Positions 36,345-48,875 of a stretch of DNA of 64,000 bases are shown here, piece after piece. How positions within the stretch are numbered: position 1 is the stretch's first letter; each line of letters starts with the position of its first letter. The translations under genes were made by a program, and so were the position numbers. This stretch comes from Mactromeris polynyma. Lineage: Eukaryota; Mollusca; Bivalvia; Venerida; Mactridae. The DNA lies in contig JASFXZ010000020.1 in assembly GCA_032209605.1 (NCBI GenBank), positions 2,549,501 through 2,613,500 on the forward strand, in the 5' to 3' direction. Below the pieces are notes generated by a model. It was not told the DNA's origin and ran no database searches. It worked only from the letters and a program-made list of their open reading frames with translations.

Positions 36345-36665
36345 ATTTGGCTTTTTTGGGAAGATGACCCCATACCCTTCGAATTGGAAAATTTTGCGCT
36401 TTAAACTTAGAAATTGGGAAAAAGATTAGAAATTTCAGCAAAATATTAGGAATAAAAGTAAAGGATGTAGTGATTAATTAATGGACAATTGTTGTTATTG
36501 TTATTATTAAACTGCCTGTTAAAGAAAAGTCTCCAACTTTGTCAATTTTAGGCTAAATCAAATCAAATTTTTTTCTTCAGATTTATATATAAATATATAC
36601 TTTTTGGCATTGGGAATATAGCAAACAACGGCTATAAAAACAGCTGAATAAACCCCTGCAAAAGA
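36345..36665 (-). repeat. Dispersed repeat family C, copy 2 (inverted)
   Basis: The reverse complement carries AGGGGTTTATTCAGCTG, TATAGCCGTTGTTTGCTATA, TTAATTAATCACTACATCC, ACTTTTATTCCTAA and CTTCCCAAAAAAGCCAAA, parallel to 33150-33470. The pair could fold into a large hairpin around the fold-back element between them. Confidence 0.8.
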
Positions 36666-37959
36666 TCAAGTTGAGATCCTGAGTTGCTAATTGTTATTTA
36701 TGAAAAAGATGTATACAGTCATGAGAAAATTTGTTCACTTATGAATTCATTATCTTTCTTTTTAATAAGGAATGGCACATTACAATTTTATAATTCCCGG
36801 GTTTTCTGTCATTTTTTTACCCCTAACAGATGTGTATAATAATTGTATGTCAGTTCGTTAGTGCATAATTATCAGCTATAGCTGTAAAATACTTGAATTT
36901 TACATATTCTGATGAAACTTTACATAAATATTGAATAATTGAATTTGACAGATTCTGATGAAACTTTGCATGAACGTTAAAGTGCAATCGATGCACAGTA
37001 GGCCTTTTTTCATGCTAGTCTAAGTAAGATCTTGCTGCTTTGGTTATTTGATTTGTTCGTTCCAAATTACACAAAGGGTCTGAAAGCTTGTGCTTCATCA
37101 TCTGTTGAAAAAACAACCCGAAATTATCCACCGTCTTGAACAAAAGCAAAATCTGACAAAAGTTTCCAAATATTCTTGTTGAAGAATTGATACCCAGTCT
37201 CTCAGACTTAATGGCCAATCTGTGTTCAACATACTGTCATGTTTAAAAGAAATCTGACGTCTTTCATTGACAGCCGTGTTTTCTCTTGTAAGTGCCTTTG
37301 CTGTTACATCTTCATTTGCTCGGTTGTCTTATGTATCATTCGTGTTTTTACTTGACATGTTTTTTCTCTAATTGTTGTAATTGACAGAAGCTTATACAAA
37401 CAGAAACATTATTTTTGTTGAGTGCATTTTATCAATGACTTGAGTGAAAAATGCTGGCAGGTTCTCGCAGACCCGATGATGTTCCGATGTTCCGTGCAGA
37501 AATTCCCTGATACTTCAAAATGTCTCGTCTCATTTGTGCCATCGTAATGATAGTGAGTGTTCTGTGTGTCTCTGATATTACAACGATGAACACCACAAAT
37601 TGAAGCGTCATTTCCTATTTAGCGATAGCTCACACTTATCTGAAATCAGTCAAGTCTGTCTTCCCTGTGCATTTATTATCATATGATTCAACAAAGCAAT
37701 GTTGTTTCTGTCTGTCGTTACATTTTGTCTGTATTAATTGCAACTGTTGCAATTTCTCATTTTCGGGTTTAATTCAACAAAATGTTTCTTACCAATATGG
37801 CAATTTCTACCTTAGTTCATTGACTGACGCTTAGATGTTTCCCTGTCATTTAGTGCTTGGCTGTATAAATTGATATACTTGACTATATAAATGTCTGATA
37901 GGACAAGCGCGATCCCGGATCGAGCAATTTTCATCAAAGGTGGTCCAGGTCTTACAGTA
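36666..37959. other. Non-coding stretch
   Basis: A TTCTGATGAAACTTTACAT block recurs imperfectly near 36905 and 36950. Otherwise AT-rich and featureless. Confidence 0.5.
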
Positions 37960-38187
37960 TCAGGCCTTTGAATGTTTAGACCCGCTCTGGATACAGGATT
38001 TTAAAGAGAAGAATACAATCTTGCCAAAATATCTGCGGGGGGTCCGGACTCCCTCTTGATCCGCGCTTGGTAGAAGGACTATGTAGTTTGGAACCACAGT
38101 GTCAGGGGACAGGGTTTTTGTTTCATTCTGAATCAGAGTAACAGGGGGACATCGTTCAGCTACCACAGAAGTAACGGCTGCTGGCAC
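37960..38187. repeat. Possible dispersed repeat (GGTCCGGACTCC type)
   Basis: A GC-richer island containing CTGGATACAGGATTTT, GGGGGGTCCGGACTCCCTC and GATCCGCGCTTGG. Similar phrases occur in high-copy repeats of marine invertebrates (recollection). Its 75-codon minus-strand frame is not supported as a gene. Confidence 0.45.
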
Positions 38188-40259
38188 GCATTATGAAATT
38201 TTCTAAATATTTAGCCGTCATTAATGAAAGAAACTTTATGTGCTCCATAAAATATCTTCTAATTGATGCAGTCTGGATTAATTATATTGCTTAATTTACT
38301 AATTAGTATGGTTTACATTAATCTCCCCAAATCCTGATTTGGTTTCAGCACCTGTCTGCTATATACTGTGGATACTTAATATTTGTATGTCTGTCAAAAA
38401 TTGTTTTTGATATGTTGTTGTTTGGTCCTGGATATCATTAGCAAGTCGATTTGTTCTATATTTCACAGTGGCAGATGTGTGCAAGATATTATCAAAATAA
38501 AGAGTGATATTTCTAAGAATTATCATGTTCTAATCATCGCTAGATTTTCTTGGCATTCGTGATATATGTATTGCTTGAAAACATGTGTTCGTGGGGCAAC
38601 ATGACAGCTTACTTTTGTATAGTGCTTTTAAATGGTTGTTGTTACTGCGTTCCTTGATATTTTTTCAGATAAGCGTCTGTTTTGTTCCTTGCGCCGACCA
38701 GTATTTAGGTGTTTCTGGTTATCGGTGGCGTGTTGTTGAATTGGTAAATATCTGGTGTTAAATCTGAATACATATCTGTTTGTAACACTATCAAGTGTGC
38801 TGTCTTATTGTTTCAAAACACGTGGCGTTTTGTTGTTAAATCTATTTTTTATTAGGAAAAACTAGGGTCATTGCATTCAGCATTTATGGGGAATTTAGCT
38901 GAAATTTTAAACATTAATTTAATGCTTTTATGTAACTTATGTATATGCAGCACTTTTTTATTGCAAATTTGAAGCCGATATAGTCCCCCCATTCCCAAAG
39001 AATAAAGTACATATTTCCTCCCCACTTAGAAAGAAAATTCCACTTCAGTAAAATCATTTAAAATTTTAGCCTTATTTATACCCAAATTTGGTGATTCTTG
39101 ATGCAAATTTTCCCTATAAAAAGGACCCACCATACTTCCCCTAAAACCGAAAAAAATACCTGATATGATATGTTTACCCTAGAATATCTGTGTAAATCTG
39201 CTTGCATCCTACAACTGTTTGGCATTCTGTAATGTGTGTCATGTGACAAATGTCATTCAGTCTACCATAGTTATTGTGCCATTTTGGTGTAGAAAATAAC
39301 TGCCCAAGTGGTTCATAGTAAGCAACCCACTATAATGTTCACAAAGATTGATTGATGAATTCGTTACTGTAAGTTGTATTACTGCAAGTTGAAGAATTTA
39401 ATGTATGTGTTCCGTGATCTGAGAGCGCACTAAAGTTTGTAAGAGACTTCTTGTTCCAGGGTTCTCAGAAGGACTTGATATATTACTTTGATTATTGGTA
39501 GACATTTTTACAATGGTATAGTGTTGTACATGTCAGGTTTTTTTACAAGCATGTATGAAGCTTCACAATTCATTCTGGCAGGAGTATAAAAACATTTTCA
39601 TGTGGGCAACAGCAACTTATTTTGGCCAATGATAATTGGTTGGCATTTTACAATGCTTGTTGCTCGAGAAGTTGTCAGATCTCATTCATTGGCTGTTTGC
39701 TCATTTGAAGCTTGAAGAAAAGCCGCGTTATAATTACAATATTTTTATCGTCATATTTTTCTGACATGTGATAAATTGTTATGATTTCTTCCCCATCGGT
39801 GTGTCACACGATGTACAAAAACATTTTCATCATCTGAAGAAAAAAACGTATATCCTCATTTTCGTGCCTGATTGTTCCAAAGTCTGACAATATTAGCTGT
39901 TATATCATTTTCTTCTTACCGACTTTGTAATTTTCTCATTTTCGTAATGACAGCTTTCAGGCTTATTTTGTCATTGAAATTCTAGTTTGTGATATGATGG
40001 GTATAAATGCAGTGTGCTCTTCCAAATGGAGGTAGAAATGGTTGTGTCTGATTGCGAGGATTTGAGCAAGTGATCTATCTGTCTGACTATAGTAATCAGA
40101 TGTATTCCCTAGTGCTTTTGAAACAAACATAAAGTATGTCTTTGTCTGCAGAACAACGTCTTATATCACCTTGCTACATTATATATATTGTTTTATCCGT
40201 ACACTAGACATTTTTGTGTTTCTTTTACGAGTAAGGAAAAAGTACTGTCTATGTGTGTA
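38188..40259. other. Non-coding stretch
   Basis: Probable intron. 38980-39160 resembles part of dispersed repeat family C. No exon recognised. Confidence 0.5.
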
Positions 40260-40441
40260 TACTGTAAAACCTCACTTAAAGACCACCTCAATAATAAGAC
40301 TATTTCAAAATTAAGTACACAATTTTGAAGTTCATTTTCTCTATTTTGCTATTATATCAACATCAATATTAAGACCGCCTCAATATTAGGACCAGTTTTC
40401 AAGGATCCCAAAGGTGGTCTTATTATTTAGGATTTACTGTA
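40260..40441. mobile_element. TA-flanked MITE, pogo/Tigger-like ends
   Basis: The left end TACTGTAAAACCTCACTTAA plus AGACCACCT and the right end AGGTGGTCTTATTATTTAGG plus ATTTACTGTA form inverted termini of about 28 bp, flanked by TA. At 182 bp it has no coding capacity. TA target and CAGT-type termini with an ACC block are typical of pogo/Tigger members of the Tc1/mariner superfamily; the assignment is inferred. Confidence 0.85.
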
Positions 40442-41812
40442 AAATTTGTACTTGAAAAAAAATAGCTTTCTAGGAAATACAAAGTACTGATAGTCTGATA
40501 CTGATTTAGTTTCTCAATAACTTCTTTTTTGTGCGCAAGTATTTTCTGTGATTTCTTATTTTAGGCAGCTTTGGGTTGATTGATGTATATTTCTATTGAA
40601 ATATGTTTTCGATTTAAGTCACCATTGCAAGAAAATGAATATTTTCCATGTATTCTGAGACAGAATCACTTAAGTGCACTTACTGGGTACATAAAATATT
40701 AGATTTCATGAAATGCCAAGCATGACAAATGTTCCGCATATATTTCTGTATGTCTTTAATATGCGTAAAAATGTGAACCGACCAAAAGTGAATTCCTTCA
40801 CTAGACAAAAAAACATTAACGGATTTCTCTTTGCATCGTTTGATTAAATAATGTTTCGAGGATGCAGATTTTAGCGGTTAATCAAAGGATCTGTTTTGTG
40901 TAACTGTGAATCGTCATTTATTTCATCGAAAAGTGATGTGTTTTTTTAGATTAGTCAGAAATCTTATAACATATATTTTTCGTATCATCCAGATATCTTG
41001 AAAACATCCATTCATCCATAGGAAATGCTGAGTGAAATGTGTTTCAAAAATTTTGGAAATATTCTATCTACGGAGTTTGATTTACGTCAATTTCCGAGTT
41101 AATGTATTTTTTTCCTATTTATATATTCGTGATTGATTTGAATGAATTCAAATTCCGGAAAAAAAATCCATATTTGCAAGTCGGACGTTTTTGCGTTTGG
41201 TGTAAAAGTCTCGTAATTTATTCTGTATCTTTCGCATAATTGTCGGAAGTTTGTGTAATTTTTTTTACGCAATCTGCACCGATGAAGACTGGACCACCTA
41301 CATACTTGAGCTTCAAACGGCAACGCACGTTGTATGTATCAGATTGGTAAACAGATATTAACCTGTCAGTTATTGTACCTCCGCTGTATTTTCTTTGCTT
41401 CTTTAATTAAATTAGGTAAAAGGTATACATTGTAATTATGTTGTATTGAAATTATAATTTAGTTGGGATTCAGAGACCATCCAGTATTGACAAAAGTTGA
41501 TCGTTTTTATCGCAGAGGACAGAGATAATCAATTGCGTCTTTCAGGAAAATAAATGTGAATAATATTATAACAAATTTCGAAAAACAAAAAGTTGTGACA
41601 AATTTAGATGGGCAAGAGTCAAAGGAATAATTGATTGATTTTAATTAATACATATATTATGTGTTTTTTCCTCCAGTGTTTATATTGCATAATTAAAATG
41701 GCCTTTTAGTCTGTCCATGTCAAAAAAAAGTTTCAGTGGCCCTTCCATTTTTTAAGGTGGATTGATTTTTAAACTCATGAAATTCTACTCCGAAGAGAAG
41801 AAAAAATGAGTT
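40442..41812. other. Non-coding stretch
   Basis: AT-rich probable intron; no feature seen. Confidence 0.5.
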
Positions 41813-41918
41813 GGGAGCAATCACAGTGGTTGTTAGGGGCACTACTGGGAGCAATCACAGTGGTTGTTAGGGGCACTACTGGGAGCAATCACAGTGGTTG
41901 GTTGTTAGGGACACTACA
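41813..41918. repeat. 34-bp tandem triplicate
   Basis: GGGAGCAATCACAGTGGTTG then TTAGGGGCACTACT, starting at 41813, 41847 and 41881. The third copy has a 4-bp GGTT insertion. Confidence 0.95.
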
Positions 41919-42484
41919 AGTACATTATGTATCAGAGAGACCTTAATTCATGTCTTGTATTTTTTCATTAAAGATGAACAAACATATGGCCGCTTCGAAA
42001 TGTTTTATTTACATTTTCAATGCTGAACTTTTCTGCAAGATGATTACATTTATTAGCATGGATTTATCTTGGCATAAGACTGTAATGATGTATTTGTCAA
42101 TTATCCATGACGTTCAGATTCCAGCAGTGTTCTTGAACTTGCAAAAATTTACCCAGGACCTGACAGAAATTGAAAAACATTCTATGGTTGATTTACTTTA
42201 CATTTCATTGCCAATTACAAAGGTAACTTGTCTATAAAATAAAATTTCTGAGAAGATAGTGCGTCTGGCAACCCAGGATTCTGTTAATCTTTTATGTGCA
42301 TAACAACACTACATTGCATTTCAAAGGTAATTACATGTGAACCTGTTGTAGATATTGTACAGGGAGTGAAAAAATGTTTTCGAAGTAAAGTGAGTGTGTC
42401 GAAATGGCTTGATACATGTGGAGGCTCATTTGTTGTGTATCAAGTCTAGCAGTCTACTATTTGCTCTGAAACATAGTTAGGCAA

Positions 42485-42605
42485 TATGATGGAGGGGTAC
42501 TTGAAGAGCCTGCCTGACCCATGATCCGATTGTCGTGGGTTCAAATCGCGCCTAAGGTGAGACTTGAACAGTGAACTTCACAATCCCTGAAGTAGACGCA
42601 AGTAC
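42485..42605 (+). mobile_element. Possible SINE fragment with B-box-like motif
   Basis: GTGGGTTCAAATCGCGCC resembles a Pol III B box, in a locally GC-richer segment. The A box is unclear, so this is tentative. Confidence 0.4.
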
Positions 42606-43631
42606 CAACTGAGGGAGCAGTCATCAAGAGTGATTAGTATAAGTTGTAATAACTTGTAATCACAGTCGATTTGAAATAAATTAGTTCAAACTGAACTGTT
42701 TTATGCAGGCCATTTATTGCCATTTTAAATGTAAAAGGCTGTTTTGAATGAAGCTATTTCCAATGGTGTGCATTATTATATGCTGTAACAAAAAATTGCT
42801 TGACTAAAACATGTGCAAGTTTTGAGTCTCATTCAAAATCATTGCTCATTAATTACTTGCATAATCCGATTATAACAGTTTGCTATCATAAACTGCGACT
42901 GACCTGCATATATATTCCTGGTGTTATCAATTTGCCAAGCTTTACAGAGGCATTCGGAACATATGGGTTCAAAAATTGTTATCAAAGAGGGAAACTTTTT
43001 TTTGAGATTTGTGTCTTCATAGATCTTTGTAACAATCTCATCTACTTCAATCTTGTGGCTTCTTGGACTGTAATGATGTAAGAATATAAAGGTTTTTATA
43101 CATTATTGTCATATTGCATCCGTGAATATTGGCATGCTTGATGGATTGCTGTTTCCAGCTGAGCACACCGTTGGAATAAAAAACGTTCTTTCGTATGCAA
43201 TTTACGGAATAAGTGGACATTTGATGGACATCGAAGTATGACCTTGTGAGGCGGGATACATTGGCTTGGTGACCTTTTGTTGCTTCAGTGTAATTTATAC
43301 TTGACATATCAGAATGGGGGGAACCGATGGGACTCTAGTTTGGATCTAGTATAGATATAACCTTTTGATGTATAAATGTCAATCAGTATACTAGTATTAC
43401 ATTGGTCGATGTATTGTGAAGCCTTGATACCAGTCAGTCAGGGAATCATTATACTTGCCTTAAATTGCTTCTCGAATTGTGTATATCTTATTAATTTGAA
43501 TTTTGTCTTTGTGACGTTAAGTCTTTTTTTCTCAGTGAATTCTTATCTGACTATATGTCACTATCAATGTTATTTAATCATTTCAATTGTTGTGGATTGC
43601 ATAACCTATGTGTACCAAGATAGGAACCATT

Positions 43632-43800
43632 AAGTCATGTAGGGATTCAGAGTACCATACTCATAATCTGGAGGTGTCATGTGTTTGAATCCAGTCATAG
43701 GGAGAATTCTTTGGATGTGTTCATAATTCTGTCAGGTATTTCCCCGAACGCAATTTTTGGACATTAAGGACTCACGTTAACAATGAACTGTGCATCCTGA
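43632..43800 (+). mobile_element. Degenerate SINE with tRNA-Met-like head
   Basis: ACTCATAATCTGGAGGTGTC resembles the anticodon arm of elongator tRNA-Met (loop CTCATAA, anticodon CAT). GTGTTTGAATCCAG follows at the T-arm/B-box position. The D arm and acceptor stem are not well formed, so this is a decayed SINE head or tRNA pseudogene. Confidence 0.5.
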
Positions 43801-45297
43801 GGACCGGCTAAAACGATTGCACAATCAGCATTTTAGATATATTCTTTGTGTTTGTTCCTGTTTATGCAGTAACTTAATTTACTAATATAATTCCGATGCT
43901 CAGCTGAGTACATTATTAACATCTAGTAACATTTAATGAGTCCTGCGACTGATCTTCTTTTTTTTTCATCAATGTGTGGGACCCTCGAAATTATCAGGGG
44001 CTCCGAAATTGGCTGAGTTGGGGGTCCTGGGACCCCTATTTGAAAAGTTTCAGGGAAAACCCGTTTTTGATTGAATTATGAGTAAGTAACACAGGTTTAA
44101 GTAACTTAGGGAATTTATGATAGTCTTTTTTCCCCATCCAATCTATTGAGTCAAGTCGGCCATCTCCCTTCTGCTAGGTATGAAGCTTAGTGTTACAAAA
44201 GGTTACACCCTTTCAAATGTAGATTTGGATTTTTAGACATCTGTTAAATGATAGTGTGAATGTTTAATCTTCACTGAAAGTCTTACTATTTAATTCATAT
44301 CATCAAATGAGTTATATCTTCAGAAAATCACAGCATGATTTCTTGCCATCAAAATTACATAGCTTTCTAGAGATTTTGATTAAATAGACAGCCCGCTGTG
44401 GTTCTTATTTGTTATGTAACTACATTGGCATAAAATAAGCCATTCTGGCTTTGCTAGCAATTGCAGTGAAATTTAAGAGTCGTTAAATATAATTCTTGGA
44501 TTGAACCGTATTATACCCTCGGCACAATTGCTATGTAGATGGCGCTGTTGTTGTCTTTTTTACTTGATGGGGAATTTGAAAGGTATACTGTGTTCTCAGT
44601 AGAATTTGATTGGATGATATTCATCTTCTATTGTTATGCTTGAGTTAGGAACCAGCATGCATTGAAAACTGGTAATTACGGTGCCCGGTTTTCATAATGG
44701 TTTTTCAATCATTTCTTAAAGTGACATTTTCCATGATTTATCACCGACTGTCAATTTATGGGGAACCAAATTGATTTGGTGGAGGATAAAGTCAATCCAG
44801 ATCGGTGATTCACTCAGGATGATTCTATTTCTTTTGTAATGGTGTTTTTGTCAATCGACACATTGTATTGTTGTTTTGAGGAATTGCTCCACAGCCTATT
44901 GTTGTTTTTATGCTTTGAAGATGCTGTTGCTTTTATGCCTTCAATTTGTGACACTCTATACACTTAAAGATTACTGTGTCGTAAATTGATGAAGCTCCTT
45001 AGAAGTGGTCTATACAGACTAATTTTTTATTTCTTCGACAAATGTAAAACATAAATAACCATCATTCGTGTAGGCAGCTTTTTAGAGATCCTGATATTTG
45101 AATAAATTGAATACTAGATACTTTGTTGCGGATTATAATAACTTATAGTATTACATGTAGTATCCTTAACTAATATATTAACAACAGCAACATCAAAACT
45201 ATCAATAATGATGATTGTAATTATGATATTATAACAATTGTAATAATAAGAATTTTAGTAATAATTTATTTTATAATTATACAAATTATAATTAAAA
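43801..45297. other. Non-coding stretch
   Basis: Probable intron. 43975-44060 has a GC-rich GGGACCC/GGGTCCTGGGACCCC palindromic patch. 45180-45297 is low-complexity AAT-rich sequence. Confidence 0.5.
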
Positions 45298-45450
45298 TAC
45301 AGTAGAATTCAACTTCGAAATCTCGAATAAGTCCCAGCAAAATCCCTTCCTATTTTCAATTTCATTATGCATACGCATGTTTAATACCATAGTAGGCTTG
45401 AACTAATTGCTAGGTCCGACGGCAGTTTGAGGTTTCGAAGTTGTGCTGTA
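45298..45450. mobile_element. TA-flanked MITE with CAGT ends, second subtype
   Basis: The left end TACAGTAGAATTCAACTTCG plus AAATCTCGAA and the right end TTGAGGTTTCGAAGTTGTGC plus TGTA are inverted repeats of about 28 bp bordered by TA. It is 153 bp long and non-coding. Its terminal sequence differs from the element at 40260, so it is a separate subfamily. Confidence 0.83.
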
Positions 45451-48400
45451 CATTGTAATCTCTCCTGCACAACCCTCGCTTGAGCAACTTGTATCCATTT
45501 TTTCCTGATGAAAAATTACTAATATTAATTAAATGTCTAAAACAGCAAAACTTACTTCACGGGGCAAAGGGTGTTTCTCTAGAGAGATTGAGTTATTGTA
45601 CATTTGATGAAGATAATAATCTGAAGATTGGTCGTGAGAAAATGAATATTTACATCTAACTTGTACCCTATGATTTAGCCCCGCATACATGTCTCTGTTC
45701 GTAACAGCGACATACAGTATAGAGATGTGACGTCCGTGGCTGGACTGCCTATGATTGTACTTTATTCATAACGCATTTTATAAAATTTTAATTATTATAT
45801 TTTATGTGCGAAAAAAATTCACTCACTGATTAACATTATACAAATGTGTGTAGTATTTGAATAAAGATGGCCAGGGTATTAGGAGAGAGAGATTATTCTA
45901 CACAATATAAAGCTATTGTTTTACATCTAGTCATAGAACTCATGATCCTGACATTTCAAGTGAAAGAAAAATATCCCCATGTGTCATTGTTGACACGGAA
46001 AGCATGAATTTTGCTGGATTGTTGACGAATAAAAACACTTGCACAATTTGCATAAGCGTGTCCCTTTTTGTCCCCTTGTATAGAGATCTGTCAGAAGGCA
46101 TTGTTGTGTTAATGTGTCGGAGAGTGTGCCCGAAGTCTGGGGCTCTCCAAATTGAATATTAATTCAATACAAAATGTGACACCCAAATATTGATCCTTTT
46201 CTCCCAATATTGTTACTCTTCAATTTTAAAGGGTTAGTCCCCGACAAAACTGCTATTTTACCGAAACTGAGTTACATTGGTTTTCTACCAAAATCCTAAA
46301 TTGTTCATTGTGTAGTGATTCTGGTTTCAAAATGTAGTTTATATGGATCATAGTGTCCAAAATTTCAAATAATATTGCATGGTTTCGAATAGCCAATTTC
46401 ACTTTGACGTGCATCATAGAAGATACATCAGGACCTGATACTTATTTCGGATGATATTGATATCGAAGGTTGTCGAATAAACGCGGTCCGACTGTATGTC
46501 AATATTTATCATAAAAATAACATAATTTACTCTACTGTCTTACTAAAACGCCAATTTATATTTTGGTGATTTTAATATAATTTGGCAACAATTTACCATG
46601 GAGAAAAAATATTTTGAGAAAAGGATTAAATGTAGGCCCAGTATGAATTGAGGCATAAAAGTGAAAATCTTTTAATCAATTGTTATATGATTTTGCACTG
46701 GTAGTCAAATTAAAAATTTGTTTATGAAAGAAACGAATGCAGACTTCTGTACAACTATGTTATTAAAATAGGTTATGAGTTATGGCCCTTAGGTCACGTA
46801 ACTGATTTAAGGCCTATGTTGCAGGTACCTGTTTTTTAAGCAGTGTGTCATTTCATTCTCACTCGCAGCTAATAGAAGCTCTCTTTTTTACGAAATAACC
46901 CCGGACAGTAATGAAATTCATGACAGCTTTTAGACCCGTTCCAGAAGACTGGTTCCTAATTTTTCCCGCTATTATAGGAAGACCCGAGATTTCCATAATG
47001 CATTGTTTTCATTATTCTGAGACCATTAATCCTCGTCTCAGCATTGGACCATTGCATTATGGGTAGGAGATGATTATCGGCACTTCTAATAACTAATCAA
47101 ATTCTTGTCAAGTATGATTGAGTACAGTTATGACACGTAGACAATTAGTGTCAATCCAGCTCCTGGGGTGTTACATGGTAAAAATACCGTAGATGATTTT
47201 TCGATATGGACAGATTATGAAGTAATTGGTTTTTCTCCTTTAATAGGATAATACATTGATAAAAATATGGAGTTACGTTGCATGCTGATAGAATATGCAA
47301 AATATTGCACGTTGGGAAAAATTGTCTTTCAGATTCCTTTTAATGTAGAAACCATGTTTTATAATGTGTTATATATGGATTTAATTGAAATCTGTGAACC
47401 GTGAATGATCTTTATGCCGAGATAGATCGTTCATTTTGTTTGCTAAAACTACGAAGTACAGTAATCATTTCAGAATATTCATGTGATTAAAATAGTTATT
47501 ATTCAATTAGTTTAAGCATTGAACTAATTGTCTCCAAAAAATGACAAGTTTAAAGTACCCTAAGTGCTAAATTGTTGCATGATTAATAAACCGCCTGCCT
47601 CGTTCCCTTCCACTGGCCCCTAATTACTAAATGAAAGTAATGAAGAACTTTCCAATCAATGTAATAGAGGCATGATGCATTATAGTAAGAAATGATACAA
47701 CTCAATGTACCATATTGATAACATTTTGAACATATGTATATGTAGTTCATCTCTAATATGCAGATTTTGAACCGAGGTTACTTTCAAAAAATGATTTGTG
47801 CTGAAACATTTCTTCAAGAACAACTTCTATGATTATGTTTCAACATGATAGCAATACTGATTAATATGCCGTCACTGTTAACTCACAAAAAAGTTGAAAA
47901 CACCTAATACTTTCTGTACATTCAGTATTTAAGCAGCTATTATTCACGTGCTGTTTTTGCGCAGGTGATGAAACATTCTCGACATTATCACCTTTTATAA
48001 TGTGTTTTCCATCGGCAGGAAGCTTTTGTTTCACGAGGTTTAGCGTGTTGACAGGTCTTATAGGTGTAGAACAAATTTTCCTCGCTAGTAAGTTCGCCCA
48101 GGCCTGGAAAAGTCATCAGTCTTTTAACTCATCTTTGGTGAATGATACCGCGAAATCCAGGGTTTGGCAAGAGTTACTAGCGTAGCATGGTTGAGTTGCG
48201 GAAAACAAACGGTACCAGCGGGGTATCCATTGTTGACGCGATTTTGGGGCTTAGCCATCAAAGTCTGGAAAATTTAACAAAGCAGATTTGGGTGAATTAT
48301 TCTCTATCACAGAACATTGTTGGGTGCTTTACTGCTGTATGAAGTTTCTTAATTGATTATTAATTAAATACGTGTGAAAATGAAGCATGAGAAATTGCTT

Positions 48401-48604
48401 CTATTCGTTGTTATTCTGTTGATTGAACTTGTTTGTTTATTTAATTTGATAGCAAATTTATTGATATGTAATGATCTTTATTTTGTTGTTCTGTTCATAC
48501 AGTAATTAATTCTGATTGATAAAATATACTAAAGTTTTCTTTTGTGTTTCTTAAAAATGATTAAACAAAAGATATTTAAAAAAAGATGGTTGGCACAATT
48601 TGAA
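45451..48604. other. Non-coding stretch with one lone element end
   Basis: GAATAAACGCGGTCCGACTG followed by TA at 46494-46495 looks like a right terminus of a CAGT-type element; no left partner was found. The 61-codon open frame at 48000-48185 has no domain. The remainder is AT-rich. Confidence 0.45.
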
Positions 48605-48875
48605 GGTTTAAAGATTTGTTGTGCAACATAAAGAATTGCCGAGATGTTACGATGTTGGTCACTGCAGGTCTAAAATGGATTCCAAAAATTTCACCGAAAT
48701 TAAGTGGTTTTCAGTATGGTAACGTACCCTCTTATGGAAAGGTTTAAACCAATCCGCATCAAGGTTACAAACGTGTTTTGGTTGAAGAGAAGTTGGTTTA
48801 GTGATTTAAGTAAGATTTGATTGGTTTACACTACACTGATATGCAAATAGCAAAGCCTTGTTTAAGTACGGCTGA
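48605..48875 (-). repeat. Dispersed repeat family A, copy 2 (inverted)
   Basis: The reverse complement contains CTATTTGCATATCAGTGTAG, TGTAAACCAATCAAATCTTA, CCAACTTCTCTTCAA and TTGCACAACAAATCTTTAAA in the order seen at 18305-18522, with extra sequence between the blocks. Confidence 0.8.

Noticed and set aside
41950..43081. Candidate RYK downstream exons (open frames at 41950-42237 and 42800-43081)
   Set aside because: Neither shows a transmembrane-plus-basic pattern or any kinase motif, and neither has an acceptor giving the required phase 1 join to 20212.
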